NCBI RefSeq assembly: GCF_020179385.1
Contig: NZ_JAIBLJ010000010.1
Span: forward strand, 58,563 to 122,562
Source of the DNA: Alkalihalobacillus sp. YIM B00296
GTDB taxonomy: Bacteria > Bacillota > Bacilli > Bacillales > Fictibacillaceae
Length of the DNA stretch: 64,000 nt
Direction of reading: 5' to 3'
In this document: piece by piece, positions 27,314 to 35,745 of the stretch
Numbering within the stretch: the first letter of the stretch is position 1
How the letters are laid out: every line of letters starts with the position of its first letter
Translations under genes and position numbers: made by a program
Notes under the pieces: model-generated
Seen by the model: only the letters and a program-made list of their open reading frames with translations
What the model was told of the DNA's origin: nothing
Databases searched by the model: none

Positions 27314-27415
27314 AACCCTAACCACCACTTCCCTACGCTAGTATAAACCAGATCAGGTTCCAAGGGTCTTAAAGCTACACTTTAATCTCAGCCTTTACGA
27401 GAAGGCCCCCCTAGT
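27314..27415 (-). ncRNA. TPP riboswitch (THI box)
   Basis: On the minus strand the conserved blocks appear in order: ACTAGGGGGGCC, GGCTGAGATTAAA, ACCCTTGGAACCTGATCTGG, TACTAGCGTAGGGAAGTGG. This is the THI element aptamer. It precedes tenA and controls the whole 11-gene operon through the adjacent terminator. Confidence 0.95.
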
Positions 27416-27556
27416 GGATCGTCTTATATAGTTATTTTCGATGTAATCGTAACATGTATAGCTGAAAAGTCAAATGATTTCAATCGTAAAATCGCTCTGG
27501 GATCGATTTTTTTCATCTACTGGTTGTCGGAGTATTGGCTGTCAGATTGCAGAATT

Positions 27557-27743
27557 AATCTGTTACTTCTGAGCATATTCTGTTCATTCTCAAGGGTATT
27601 GTGTTCATTGCTGAGTTTAATCTGTTCACTTCTTAGAGTATTTTGTTCATTCTCTGATTAATCTGTTCACTTCCAGAATTAATTTGATCACTTCAAAGAA
27701 AATTCTGTTCACTTCCAAGTTTATTCTGTTCAAACTCAGTATA
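27557..27743. repeat. 21-nt periodic array, locus 2 (9 units, core CTGTTCA[C/T]TTC)
   Basis: Nine consecutive units, seven of exactly 21 nt and two of 20 nt, each A(A/T)TCTGTTCA(C/T)TTC or a close variant plus ~7 variable nt. It lies between the TPP riboswitch and the 3' end of liaR. Reading frames contain stops and shifts at the 20-nt units, so it is not coding. The remainder of 27416-27768 shows no gene. Confidence 0.8.
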
Positions 27744-27768
27744 GGCCCACTCAAAAGGCGAGCAAACC

Positions 27769-28401
27769 TTACTTCACGAGCGAATTTTTAAAGGCATAGA
27801 TGACGGCTTGTGTCCGGTCCTGGACTTCAAGTTTGTCGAGGATGTTGCTGACGTGGGTTTTCACTGTTTTCAACGCGATCACCAGTTCATCCGCAATTTC
27901 CTGGTTCGTCTTCCCTTCCGTCATCAGCATTAAAATTTCGAGCTCACGGTTCGTCAGATCTTCATGCGGAGGCCGGGTATTGCCACGCCGCATTTTCGTC
28001 ATCATCTTCCCAGTCACCTCAGGCTCAAGCACCATTTCGCCGCGATAGGTGGCGCGGACCGCATCGGCAATCGTACTCGCCTTCGAGGTTTTCAGCATAT
28101 AACTCGTCGCTCCGCTTTCAAGTGCAGGATACACCTTCTCATCATCAAGAAAACTCGTGACAATGATGATCTTTGCTTCAGGCCATTGGTCGATGATTTG
28201 CTTCGTCGCTTCAATCCCGTCCATCTCTTTCATGACGAGATCCATCAAAATCACATCTGGGCGCAGCTTCAGTGCCAGATCGACTGCTTCGCCGCCATCC
28301 CCTGCTTCACCGACGACTTCAATATCCGGTTGATTCGACAGATAAGCCGCTACTCCGATCCTTACCATTTCGTGGTCATCTGCAAATAATACTCTAATCA
28401 A
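27769..28401 (-). CDS. liaR: LiaR-type response regulator (NarL family)
   Basis: 210 aa. Receiver domain with D8-D9, phospho-acceptor D54 in VILMDLVMKEMDG and Lys near 104 (MLKTSKA); C-terminal LuxR-type HTH (ELEILMLMTEGKTNQEIADEL). Third gene of liaF-liaS-liaR, 4-nt overlap with liaS. Activates liaH in response to cell-wall antibiotics in relatives. Confidence 0.9.
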   Translation of the reverse strand: MIRVLFADDHEMVRIGVAAYLSNQPDIEVVGEAGDGGEAVDLALKLRPDVILMDLVMKEMDGIEATKQIIDQWPEAKIIIVTSFLDDEKVYPALESGATSYMLKTSKASTIADAVRATYRGEMVLEPEVTGKMMTKMRRGNTRPPHEDLTNRELEILMLMTEGKTNQEIADELVIALKTVKTHVSNILDKLEVQDRTQAVIYAFKNSLVK

Positions 28402-29444
28402 CGTATCCCATCCCCCTCTCGTATGACAGGTATTCTTACTTCCAGCCGTGTCCCCTTGTCAGGCACGCTGATGATCTTCAATGTCCCGCCAAGCTCTACG
28501 GCACGTTCATGCATGTTTTGTAGTCCATATGAGCCTGCCTTGCTCGTTTCAACATCAAAGCCGACTCCATCATCGACTACCCGCATAAGAACCGTTCCTT
28601 CACGTTCGATACATAATACTTCAAGTGAGTTTGCCTTCGCATGACGAAGCGTGTTGGACACCGATTCTTGTAAAATCCGGAACAAGTGGTCCTCGACTCC
28701 TTTTTTCAATGGAATCGATTCAAGCTTCCATTCGATTTCAAGCGGAACTTTTTGTGAGAGCTCCAGAAGCAATTCCTTGATGCCTTCTTCAAGCGTCTTC
28801 CCTTTCAGTGCAACTGGTCTCAAGTGTAAAAGAAGTGCGCGCATTTCTAGCTGGGATTGATGGATCATCTCTTCGACAAGTTTCAGCTGCTTCCGCTCTC
28901 CATCACCCGCTCCCTCATTCGATTCATTTACCGCGGACATCAACATCGATGCTGCGAACAATTGCTGGCTGACGGAATCATGAAGCTCTCGTGCCAAACG
29001 GTTCCGTTCTTCTGAAACGACCTTTTGGATTCGCTTCTCCTGATCTTCTGCTTTTTCATTCGCGAGCTTCTGGGATAGCTTCGTCTGTTCTGATATATGC
29101 TGTTGAACTTTTTCCAATGAGGACCGGATGTCATCAAATTCCTGGGTTTTTGTCTTGGCATTCACTGCTTCCATCGGCCGTCCTTGTCCGATTTGGGCAA
29201 GAGCGTTTACCACATGCTCAAGCTGCTTCCGCCAGTAAATTCCTGAACTGAAACCAAAAACGGTGCCGATCAAAGTACTGACAAAGAATGCGAACAGGAT
29301 GAACGGTAAGTCCAGGATTTTCCTCGACCACAAGAGTGACCAATCATTCAACGGAAAAGTGAAGAAAAACACGCCTACCATAAAAAGGAGAAGTGTTAAA
29401 GATACAGCTAAGCCAAGCAGGACCTGACGTTGTATGATATTCAT
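28398..29444 (-). CDS. liaS: LiaS-type sensor histidine kinase
   Basis: 348 aa intramembrane-sensing kinase: two N-terminal transmembrane helices (about 8-30 and 47-68) with a very short external loop, HAMP-like linker, HisKA_3 dimerisation with H155 in RLARELHDSVSQQ, and HATPase_c (LQESVSNTLRHAKAN, VVDDGVGFD, GSYGLQNM). Phosphorylates LiaR; inhibited by LiaF in relatives. 4-nt overlaps on both sides. Confidence 0.92.
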   Translation of the reverse strand: MNIIQRQVLLGLAVSLTLLLFMVGVFFFTFPLNDWSLLWSRKILDLPFILFAFFVSTLIGTVFGFSSGIYWRKQLEHVVNALAQIGQGRPMEAVNAKTKTQEFDDIRSSLEKVQQHISEQTKLSQKLANEKAEDQEKRIQKVVSEERNRLARELHDSVSQQLFAASMLMSAVNESNEGAGDGERKQLKLVEEMIHQSQLEMRALLLHLRPVALKGKTLEEGIKELLLELSQKVPLEIEWKLESIPLKKGVEDHLFRILQESVSNTLRHAKANSLEVLCIEREGTVLMRVVDDGVGFDVETSKAGSYGLQNMHERAVELGGTLKIISVPDKGTRLEVRIPVIREGDGIR

Positions 29445-30169
29445 GTCCGCTTCACCTCAAGATCTCCGATCATCATCGAGGTGATGATCTTAACCTTATG
29501 ATGTGATTGTTCAAAGGCTGCGGACTGGTAAGAGAGACATTGGTTGAACATCTTCGGTTCAAAATGCTCAAAGATCCTGCTCGTTCCTGCAATCACAGAA
29601 TGACCAATACTGACATCGACCTCGTATGGGACAAGAATTTTGATGTTTCCGGCAAAATTCCGGATCACAATGGTCGATTCACCCTTCGGAAGGACCGTAT
29701 TCCCGAGGTCGATCACCGTGTCTCCTATGCCGCACTGGATATTCACGTCGTTCCACTCATACGCATGCTCAGGAGTCTGCTGTCTTCCGAAAAGATTATT
29801 CTTTAATAACGGCCTGCGTTTGAACATCGCCTGGTCGCTCGCTACTGTTTCCGGTTCCTGTATATCAGGTGTGATATACTCCGGGTCCTGCTTCGACTGG
29901 GCAAACCGGATGACAGCATATATGAAAAGAGCGATCAGAAGGAACTTGAACGCCATCGTATTCAAGATCGTCAAAGCGAAAGCGATGACCCCGAACCAGA
30001 ACAATAGCTTCCCGATCATTTTATAGTACTTTTTCCGGCCGACATAAATACAACCTGCAGTGAGTATTAAAAAGAAAATGGGACCCATGCCATGAAAAGA
30101 AATTTCCAACAATAATAAGATGACCCCGATTATTAATAGCCAGCTCACTTTATCAGTTTTTGTCTTCAT
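29441..30169 (-). CDS. liaF: LiaF, inhibitor of LiaRS
   Basis: 242 aa. About four N-terminal transmembrane segments, a linker, then the conserved DUF2154 C-terminal domain (DTVIDLGNTVLPKGESTIVIR, GNIKILVPYEVDVSI). Family role: keeps LiaS off without envelope stress. First gene of liaFSR; the liaIH pair lies upstream, separated by a terminator and ~350 nt, so the two parts are likely separate transcripts with read-through. Confidence 0.9.
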   Translation of the reverse strand: MKTKTDKVSWLLIIGVILLLLEISFHGMGPIFFLILTAGCIYVGRKKYYKMIGKLLFWFGVIAFALTILNTMAFKFLLIALFIYAVIRFAQSKQDPEYITPDIQEPETVASDQAMFKRRPLLKNNLFGRQQTPEHAYEWNDVNIQCGIGDTVIDLGNTVLPKGESTIVIRNFAGNIKILVPYEVDVSIGHSVIAGTSRIFEHFEPKMFNQCLSYQSAAFEQSHHKVKIITSMMIGDLEVKRT

Positions 30170-30467
30170 AATGTTTTCCCTGGGTCCCCCTTCTGTTTTT
30201 GACAGCTGATAAGCGGCAGATCTCTTTGTCAGTTTCGTCCGTCCGCGCTTTTTCAGACTATCAATTTATTTCGTGATGTTAGCCTTTCATCAATAAAGCT
30301 CTTCAATTCTATAACTCAGACGAATTAGAAACAAGTCATTCGACGCATACTGGTTTTGAGGACCTGAGTGATGAGCCGTACTTGCATGGAACCTACTCGT
30401 TGTTATCGAAGAAGCTTTCTTCTAAAAGGTAACGCCTTTACGTCGGAGCCGTTTCCCCGAACATTAC

Positions 30468-30500
30468 GGAAAAGGCGCAGGGTATCTACGCCTTTCTTTT
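30468..30500 (-). terminator. Terminator after liaH
   Basis: AAAGGCG / CGCCTTT arms followed by TTCC on the minus strand, 22 nt after liaH; T-tract is short, allowing read-through to liaFSR. The rest of 30170-30522 shows no gene. Confidence 0.6.
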
Positions 30501-30522
30501 CTAATAGCATACCATTTTTTGC

Positions 30523-31170
30523 TTAAACGTTAGTATGCTTTTCTTCTTTTTGCATTTCTTTTTCCAATTGTGCGATCCGTGCATCGATGGTGTGCCGGTG
30601 ATAGTTTGAATTTACTTGATGCTCTAGACGGTCGAGATATTGCTCGATTTCACCGAAACGCGAGAAAGACTTGCTTGAAAATTCGTTGGAATCGACCACT
30701 TTATCCATACGGTGATGGGCACGTGTGATGTTTTCGCGACCCATCAATTCCATTCGCTTGATGTACATATCCTTAAGCTTATGCTGCATTACTTCATATT
30801 TTTGTTCAAGTTCTTCAAGCTGTTGCACCGCTTTTTCTTTGGAAGCCTTCAGACGTGCTGCCCGCTCGCTATACTGCTCATGCTCTTGGACAGCGAACTT
30901 ATGAAGCTCTTCTTCGTTGGCCTGCAGTGCAATTTCGGCCTGATGTTTTCTTTTTTCAGCAAGTTCTGCTGCTTTCTCATACTCACGTGTAAACTGTTCA
31001 CTTAACATATATTGGCGTTCAACCAACTTACGGACTTTCTCGACTTCCTTTTCACATTCACGAAGATACTGGTTAAGGACACTGATCGGATTTTTCCGTT
31101 CTTTTTCGTCCAGCATGTCATGAAAATCTGCTTCAACCGTCTCTTTTAATCTTCTGAAAAGTTTTGCCAT
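30523..31170 (-). CDS. liaH: LiaH/PspA-family phage-shock protein
   Basis: 215 aa, almost entirely alpha-helical and charged, with long heptad-rich coiled coil (about 25-190), typical of PspA/IM30/Vipp1. Forms membrane-stabilising oligomers in relatives. It follows the small LiaI-like membrane gene by 20 nt. Confidence 0.9.
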   Translation of the reverse strand: MAKLFRRLKETVEADFHDMLDEKERKNPISVLNQYLRECEKEVEKVRKLVERQYMLSEQFTREYEKAAELAEKRKHQAEIALQANEEELHKFAVQEHEQYSERAARLKASKEKAVQQLEELEQKYEVMQHKLKDMYIKRMELMGRENITRAHHRMDKVVDSNEFSSKSFSRFGEIEQYLDRLEHQVNSNYHRHTIDARIAQLEKEMQKEEKHTNV

Positions 31171-31190
31171 ATTTTACTCTCTCCCTTTTA

Positions 31191-31544
31191 TTAGTTTCGA
31201 TTCAACTCTGCCCATTCACGCTCAAAGTTCGTGAAAGGATCATCTTCTTTTTCGACTTTTTCAGTAACGCCATCTTCTTTCTTCCATTCCTTGTACACGA
31301 CATATAGGATGTACAGGGCAACAGCTCCGAGGATAGCTGGCACATTTGCGGCCGCAATACAAATCGCAATGATCCCGACAGCAGCCCAGAAGATTTTCTT
31401 AGATGTCTCTTCCGACTTCGTAAAGCGCTTTACTGCATAATAACCAATGACGAGACTGATCACGAGCCCGATCATCGGCCCGACGTTTGCAATGAGGACG
31501 ATCGCCGCGATTGCTCCTAGAATAAATAGTCCTAGCTTTTTCAT
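31191..31544 (-). CDS. LiaI-like (lmo0954-type) membrane protein
   Basis: 117 aa with three to four transmembrane helices (LFILGAIAAIVLIANVG, MIGLVISLVIGYYAV, KIFWAAVGIIAICIAAANV) and an acidic cytoplasmic tail (EKEDDPFTNFEREW). Position before liaH and size suggest the LiaI-type membrane anchor for LiaH. An upstream TACGAT with a weak -35 (TTATAG, 17 nt) is a candidate activator-dependent promoter. Confidence 0.78.
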   Translation of the reverse strand: MKKLGLFILGAIAAIVLIANVGPMIGLVISLVIGYYAVKRFTKSEETSKKIFWAAVGIIAICIAAANVPAILGAVALYILYVVYKEWKKEDGVTEKVEKEDDPFTNFEREWAELNRN

Positions 31545-31672
31545 CGTTTCTTTCCCTCCTTCTTTTCTTGTCTCTATCGTATCTAGAATCCCGTTTTCCT
31601 ATAAGGAGCCTGAGCTTTAACTTTTCCTAGGACCTGAGACGTAGTTGGATGTTAGATTTTCGATTTTAATGG

Positions 31673-31706
31673 AAAAAAGCTTACCGAAATCAGCCGGTAA
31701 GCTTCC
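31673..31706 (-). terminator. Terminator after a small gene remnant
   Basis: AAGCTTACCG / CGGTAAGCTT arms followed by TTTTTT on the minus strand. Just upstream (31735-31806) a 24-codon protein-like frame (RHYLKGMIGITQILEQTYAER) closed at both ends is probably the 3' end of a lost gene. Confidence 0.65.
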
Positions 31707-31810
31707 TTATTGGGTGATGGTACGATTTTACCGTTCGGCGTAAGTCTGCTCCAAAATCTGCGTGATTCCGATCATACCTTTCAAGTAATGACGTGGAACC
31801 CGCTATTCAC

Positions 31811-31844
31811 AAAAAGGAAAAGCCAGAGCATGGTGCCCTGGCTG
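31811..31844 (-). terminator. Terminator of the NlpC/P60 gene
   Basis: AGCCAGGG / CCTGGCT-type hairpin with TTTTCCTTTTT on the minus strand just past the stop codon. Confidence 0.7.
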
Positions 31845-31854
31845 CAAATACTTA

Positions 31855-32631
31855 TTATTCAAAAGATTTAACTCCCAAATAATGGTCTTGCCAATAGTCG
31901 ATACTTAAATCAGTTACTTCTACACCTTCCGACCCAGCATGAATCATTTTATTGTCGCCAATGTAAATACCACTATGGGAAGCTCCTTCTGTATTATAGG
32001 TACCTTCGAAAAAGACGACATCTCCCACACTTGGAGAATCTACTTGTACACCATCATATTTCCACATATCACTTTCTTTTCTTTCTAAATCGACTCCAAC
32101 TTGTCCAAACACATATTGGATGAAGCCGCTGCTATCAAACCCGTCTGGTGTCGTGCCTCCCCAAACATAAGGTGTTCCGATTAGGCTCTCCGCTATTGAA
32201 ACAATTCCAGACTCTGAAGCTTGGTCATCCGAAGCTGATGTATCGGAAGTCGATTGAACATCAACTGAATTCGTTGAAGTTGATGACAATGCTTTAAAAG
32301 TTTCAGGCCCTACTAAACCGTCTACAGTAAGACCCTTTTCAGCTTGGAAATTTTTCACCGCATCTTCTGTAATGGGTCCGAAAATCCCATCAAGGTTGTA
32401 AGTATAATAACCTAGTTCTTGCAAATCTGTTTGCAAAGACTCTACTTCCTGGCCACGATTTCCTCTATCAAGGACGGATGTTTGTTCTGGACTACTGGAG
32501 ACATTTTGTTCAACTGGCTTTGAATCGGCATTGGCAAAAACACCTTCACTTAAAACAGGTGATAATGCCATAGATGTGACCAAAGCCGTTGCAATCACAT
32601 ACTTTCGTGCAGACGATACTGTTGTAAACAT
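31855..32631 (-). CDS. NlpC/P60 wall protein with catalytic Cys replaced by Ser
   Basis: 258 aa secreted protein: signal peptide (about 1-34), peptidoglycan-binding domain 1 (about 55-115, LQTDLQELGYYTYNLDGIFG), Ser/Thr/Asp linker, then NlpC/P60 (about 140-258, GTPYVWGGTTPDGFDSSGF). The family nucleophile is the Cys of FDCSGF; here codon 167 (32131-32133) is AGC (Ser), one base from TGC. The His partners (SHSGIYIG, MIHAG) remain. In the family, such enzymes cleave D-Glu-meso-DAP bonds; a Cys-to-Ser change normally abolishes this. It may be a wall-binding pseudoenzyme. Confidence 0.85.
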   Translation of the reverse strand: MFTTVSSARKYVIATALVTSMALSPVLSEGVFANADSKPVEQNVSSSPEQTSVLDRGNRGQEVESLQTDLQELGYYTYNLDGIFGPITEDAVKNFQAEKGLTVDGLVGPETFKALSSTSTNSVDVQSTSDTSASDDQASESGIVSIAESLIGTPYVWGGTTPDGFDSSGFIQYVFGQVGVDLERKESDMWKYDGVQVDSPSVGDVVFFEGTYNTEGASHSGIYIGDNKMIHAGSEGVEVTDLSIDYWQDHYLGVKSFE

Positions 32632-32833
32632 AAAATTCCTCCTTGTTGAACTCTAGCTTAGTAATCGTGCTGTCCCGGTTTGAAAACACGAGTCTTCCAA
32701 ACCAATTACTAGTCTAACAGATGAGTCCTGTAAAGAAGTTGCAGTAGCATTAAGGGGACATATTATTCTGTTTACACCGAAAAAAGCCTATCAATTGTAG
32801 GGATCATCGAATTCGAATTCATTTCTCTTTCAG

Positions 32834-32864
32834 AAAAAACACCCGTCAAAACAAGTGATGGGTG
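32834..32864 (-). terminator. Terminator of nos
   Basis: CACCC / GGGTG arms with a long loop, then TTTTTTC on the minus strand after the nos stop. Confidence 0.6.
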
Positions 32865-32873
32865 CGTATTTTG

Positions 32874-33953
32874 TCATATATATGGCATTTCCTGATGAAA
32901 ATAGTTAGGTTTTACTGTTTTATTACGGTAGGGTTGATGAAAAATGTGTGTTGCCGCCGGGGACATCGGCGGGATCAGCCAGACCCAGTTCCCTGTCACG
33001 ACCCTGCCGCTTGCAGCCTCTATCTCCTCGAACTTTTTGAATTGCTGGGCCGCTGTATGATGATCGACGATACTAACACCCTGTTTTTTGAATGAATAAA
33101 GAACCGCCGTATTAAGCTCGACTAGTGCCCGGTCCTTCCAAAGTGAAATGTTCGTGCTCCTATCAAGATCGAAAATCGAAGCGACCTTCGGGAGCAGATC
33201 GTAACGATCCTGGTCAGCCAAATTGCGTGCCCCGATTTCAGTGCCCATGTACCAGCCATTGAACGGTGCTGCGACATACTCGATCCCTCCAATTTCAAGC
33301 TTCATATCAGAAATCATCGGCACCGCGTACCATTTTACATTCAAATCTTCAAAGCATGGCTCACTTGGATGATGAATAGGAACCTCGAGAACTTTTTCAG
33401 CGGGAATATTAAACCACTTCGGATCGCAATCCTTCAATTGTACGACGAGCGGCAGCACATCAAAGTGTGTACCTTCACCCTCCCAGCCGAGTTCCTGACA
33501 TTTTTCCGTAAAAGCGATCGAAGCTGGATCCCCTATTATACCATGCTTGGTTTGATAACCAGCATAGCGGACCAATTGGTGGTTCCAAATCCTTACATGT
33601 TGTTTCCCATTGATAACAGGCTTGAAAATTGTGATCGTGGAGCGGACTTTCCCTTTATTCGTCGCGTAATCGATATGACGAATAAGAGCGTTCTTGATTT
33701 CTTCCTCTGTTTCGAGATTACGCTCATCGATGACTTTCAAGCTTTCCCAGAATAGCCGGCCGATACAGCGGTTACTGTTATGCCAAGCGATCCTCGCTCC
33801 ATATTCAAGCTCTTCAAATGTATGTTCATAATGCCCAGTTACTGCAATCTCCTGAAAAATTTCTTCAAGACGCCCCCGTATTACCTCTTCACGCTTTCCA
33901 AGCTCTGTATAACAACTAACAATAAATTCTTCCGCCTCTTGCATCAGTTTCAA
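32874..33953 (-). CDS. nos: Bacterial nitric oxide synthase oxygenase
   Basis: 359 aa oxygenase-only NOS, making NO from arginine with a borrowed reductase. Heme-ligating C63 in [14 protein letters not shown], the substrate region [16 protein letters not shown] block, [15 protein letters not shown] and the pterin region [17 protein letters not shown] are conserved. Length equals B. subtilis Nos. TTG start at 33953 with GGAGG 9 nt upstream; no ATG fits as well. Monocistronic with a palindrome in its 5' region. Confidence 0.93.
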   Translation of the reverse strand: MKLMQEAEEFIVSCYTELGKREEVIRGRLEEIFQEIAVTGHYEHTFEELEYGARIAWHNSNRCIGRLFWESLKVIDERNLETEEEIKNALIRHIDYATNKGKVRSTITIFKPVINGKQHVRIWNHQLVRYAGYQTKHGIIGDPASIAFTEKCQELGWEGEGTHFDVLPLVVQLKDCDPKWFNIPAEKVLEVPIHHPSEPCFEDLNVKWYAVPMISDMKLEIGGIEYVAAPFNGWYMGTEIGARNLADQDRYDLLPKVASIFDLDRSTNISLWKDRALVELNTAVLYSFKKQGVSIVDHHTAAQQFKKFEEIEAASGRVVTGNWVWLIPPMSPAATHIFHQPYRNKTVKPNYFHQEMPYI

Positions 33954-33972
33954 AACACACGACCTCCAATGG

Positions 33973-33994
33973 AACTAGGTATACATTCCTAGTT
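33973..33994 (-). promoter_or_regulatory. Palindrome in nos 5' region (possible operator)
   Basis: Arms AACTAGG and CCTAGTT separated by 8 nt lie 20 nt before the start codon and about 15-35 nt after a possible -10 (TATACT on the minus strand, 34007-34012). The size and symmetry fit a MarR-type operator. A half site (CCTAGTATAC) is nearby. Confidence 0.4.
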
Positions 33995-34133
33995 AATCAT
34001 TGTCCTAGTATACCACGGAACCGAACTTGATTAAGTACTGGAAAAAGTTAGTCGTACTCCATTCTTCTATAACAGTTTTTGGCAGGTTTTTTGCATTAAA
34101 AGTCGAATCAGTAGGATGTTGGGAGGAATGGGA

Positions 34134-34506
34134 ATGGAACATATACATAAAGTACTTGATGCGTATTTTTCCAATTGGAACAAGGTATTCGAGAGTAAAG
34201 ACAGTGAGGACATCCGTAGACAAATGTCGGAAAGGTTCGTTGGCTATTGGGGGCACTCGGTTCTTTTCGAATTCACTTCCAATCAACCGTCTCGACTGGA
34301 AGATAAACCAGATGAGGGAGTTCGAAATGGTTTATATAGCAATTCCTTCATTGCAAATGAAAAAAGTACCGCAAAAATATACAGTAGAACAGAAAAATGA
34401 CGTCTGGGTATTTCAATATGAAACCCCTACGTACCAATCCCTGATTACTGTGGACAATAAAGGAATCGTTCTTGAATACCCCGGGCTTTTTAAACGGCAG
34501 TATTAA
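34134..34506 (+). pseudogene. Deletion chimera of two unrelated gene pieces
   Basis: Frame 1 from ATG 34134 (GGGAGG 7 nt before) gives an N-terminus of about 40 aa (HIHKVLDAYFSNWNKVF … FVGYWGHS), similar to NTF2-like proteins. From about 34255 a different frame reads to 34506 with the clear C-terminal end of a PF06475 putative glycolipid-binding protein (FSNSLPINRL, MVYIAIPSLQ, YPGLFKRQY). The simplest reading is an internal deletion joining the start of one gene to the end of the next. Neither half would be functional. Confidence 0.6.
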
Positions 34507-34574
34507 GGAAGAGAGGGTATGGTATACTGATTGAAGTATTTAATGAAAAGTGGAATCCAAAGGATGGAGAGATC

Positions 34575-34778
34575 ATGAACGGTCAAAATCGTGTGAACAT
34601 ACAACCTGGTGTCGAAGTCGATATCGTACTGAAAAAAGATCAAAGAACTGGCAAGCTGACGCGGGGAATCGTGAAGGATATCTTGACGAATTCCAGTTCT
34701 CATCCACATGGGATCAAAGTTCGTCTTCAGGACGGCCAAGTTGGCCGGGTAAAAGAGGTCTTCAAAAAGGAAAGCTGA
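34575..34778 (+). CDS. ywbE: YwbE family protein
   Basis: 67 aa conserved Firmicutes protein (RVNIQPGVEVDIVLKKDQRTG, SSSHPHGIKVRLQDGQVGRV). Function unknown; compact all-beta pattern. Strong terminator follows. Confidence 0.85.
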   Translation: MNGQNRVNIQPGVEVDIVLKKDQRTGKLTRGIVKDILTNSSSHPHGIKVRLQDGQVGRVKEVFKKES

Positions 34779-34799
34779 CCAAGTCGGTCAGCTTTTTTC
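34776..34799 (+). terminator. Terminator of ywbE
   Basis: AGCTGACC / GGTCAGCT arms followed by TTTTTT. Confidence 0.85.
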
Positions 34800-34842
34800 A
34801 TTATTGGAAGCGGAATGGTGTGGTGTACCAGGCTGTAATACA

Positions 34843-34968
34843 GTTTTGCAATACTGCAGCTTTGTTTTACAAATACAAGCAGTTATCTTGCAAATTCTGT
34901 GTTTCGTTATGCAAAAACGGGCAGTTGTTTTGCATAACGGGAGGTTCGTCTTGCACTGGTACGATTTT
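34843..34968. repeat. 21-nt periodic array, locus 3 (6 units, core GTTTTGCAA)
   Basis: Six units of exactly 21 nt (34843, 34864, 34885, 34906, 34927, 34948), each G(T)(T/C)TTGCAA-like, followed by ~12 variable nt. The last unit runs into the stop codon of the methyltransferase gene. Same period as the arrays at 5797 and 27557, different core. Confidence 0.75.
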
Positions 34969-35722
34969 ACTTCCCGTCCACGTTATAAAACAAATACAGC
35001 CCGAATCCGAGTGTGTTGCGCCCCCAACGCAGGTAGGAAGATCGCCATTTCCGGATTCTGTCGCGCATTGCGTTAACGTCCGGATCGTCAGGATTTTCTA
35101 TACAATACATTTCTATTGAACGGGAGTAAAGCCACTCATAATCATCCCACTCATCCTCATTGGCCACGCTCGCCCACATTGGGACCAATCCGAGATCTTC
35201 ACCGACCTGGATGTTCTCTTGATGGCTGAGCAATTCTCCCTCTTCCGCACCGAGCGCCTCTAAATACGCTGCATCCGGTTTCCGTTTCCAGTAACCTTCC
35301 CCGACAAGTAGATAACCCCCGGGTTTTACCACTTCACTCATCCACTCTAAGGTAACCTTATAATTCCCGAGGGCATGGGTCGCGCCGAGGCAAATGGCGA
35401 CATTATACAATTCGTCCAAACCATCAATCACTTTTTTTGCATCCTCATTAACGATTTCCAGCTGGTTATCTGTAATCCGCTGGCCAGCATTCCGCTGAGC
35501 CTCTTCAATAAAACCCCTTTCAATCTCGATAGCAGTTCCGACAACGTCATGCCGGTCAATCAGATCAATCAACACACTACATTTTCCAGCACCGATATCA
35601 AGCACTTTCCCTCCACTCTCAAAAGGAATTCGATCCAATACCGCCTGCAACTTCCCTTTATTGAGTGGGTTACAAATTCCATGATCACGATGGGCAATGA
35701 CTGAAAATTTGTTACTCGCCAT
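34967..35722 (-). CDS. Class I SAM-dependent methyltransferase
   Basis: 251 aa Rossmann-type methyltransferase: motif I VLDIGAGKCSVLIDL, post-I acidic GTAIEIERGF, motif IV region AICLGATHALG, WMSEVVKPGGYLLVGE. Substrate unknown. It shares strand with the downstream helicase gene 23 nt away, so the two may be one transcript. Confidence 0.85.
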   Translation of the reverse strand: MASNKFSVIAHRDHGICNPLNKGKLQAVLDRIPFESGGKVLDIGAGKCSVLIDLIDRHDVVGTAIEIERGFIEEAQRNAGQRITDNQLEIVNEDAKKVIDGLDELYNVAICLGATHALGNYKVTLEWMSEVVKPGGYLLVGEGYWKRKPDAAYLEALGAEEGELLSHQENIQVGEDLGLVPMWASVANEDEWDDYEWLYSRSIEMYCIENPDDPDVNAMRDRIRKWRSSYLRWGRNTLGFGLYLFYNVDGK

Positions 35723-35745
35723 CCTTTTCCTCCCTGTCCAGAAAG

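Noticed and set aside
27557..27743. CRISPR array
   Set aside because: Period of 21 nt is too short, no conserved full repeat with unique spacers, and no cas genes.
31545..31640. A LiaR binding site upstream of the LiaI-like gene
   Set aside because: A plausible -10 is present but I could not match a LiaR consensus with confidence.
34550..35119. 189-codon plus-strand frame
   Set aside because: It runs out of frame over ywbE, its terminator and the 21-nt array, and lacks any family-like sequence.
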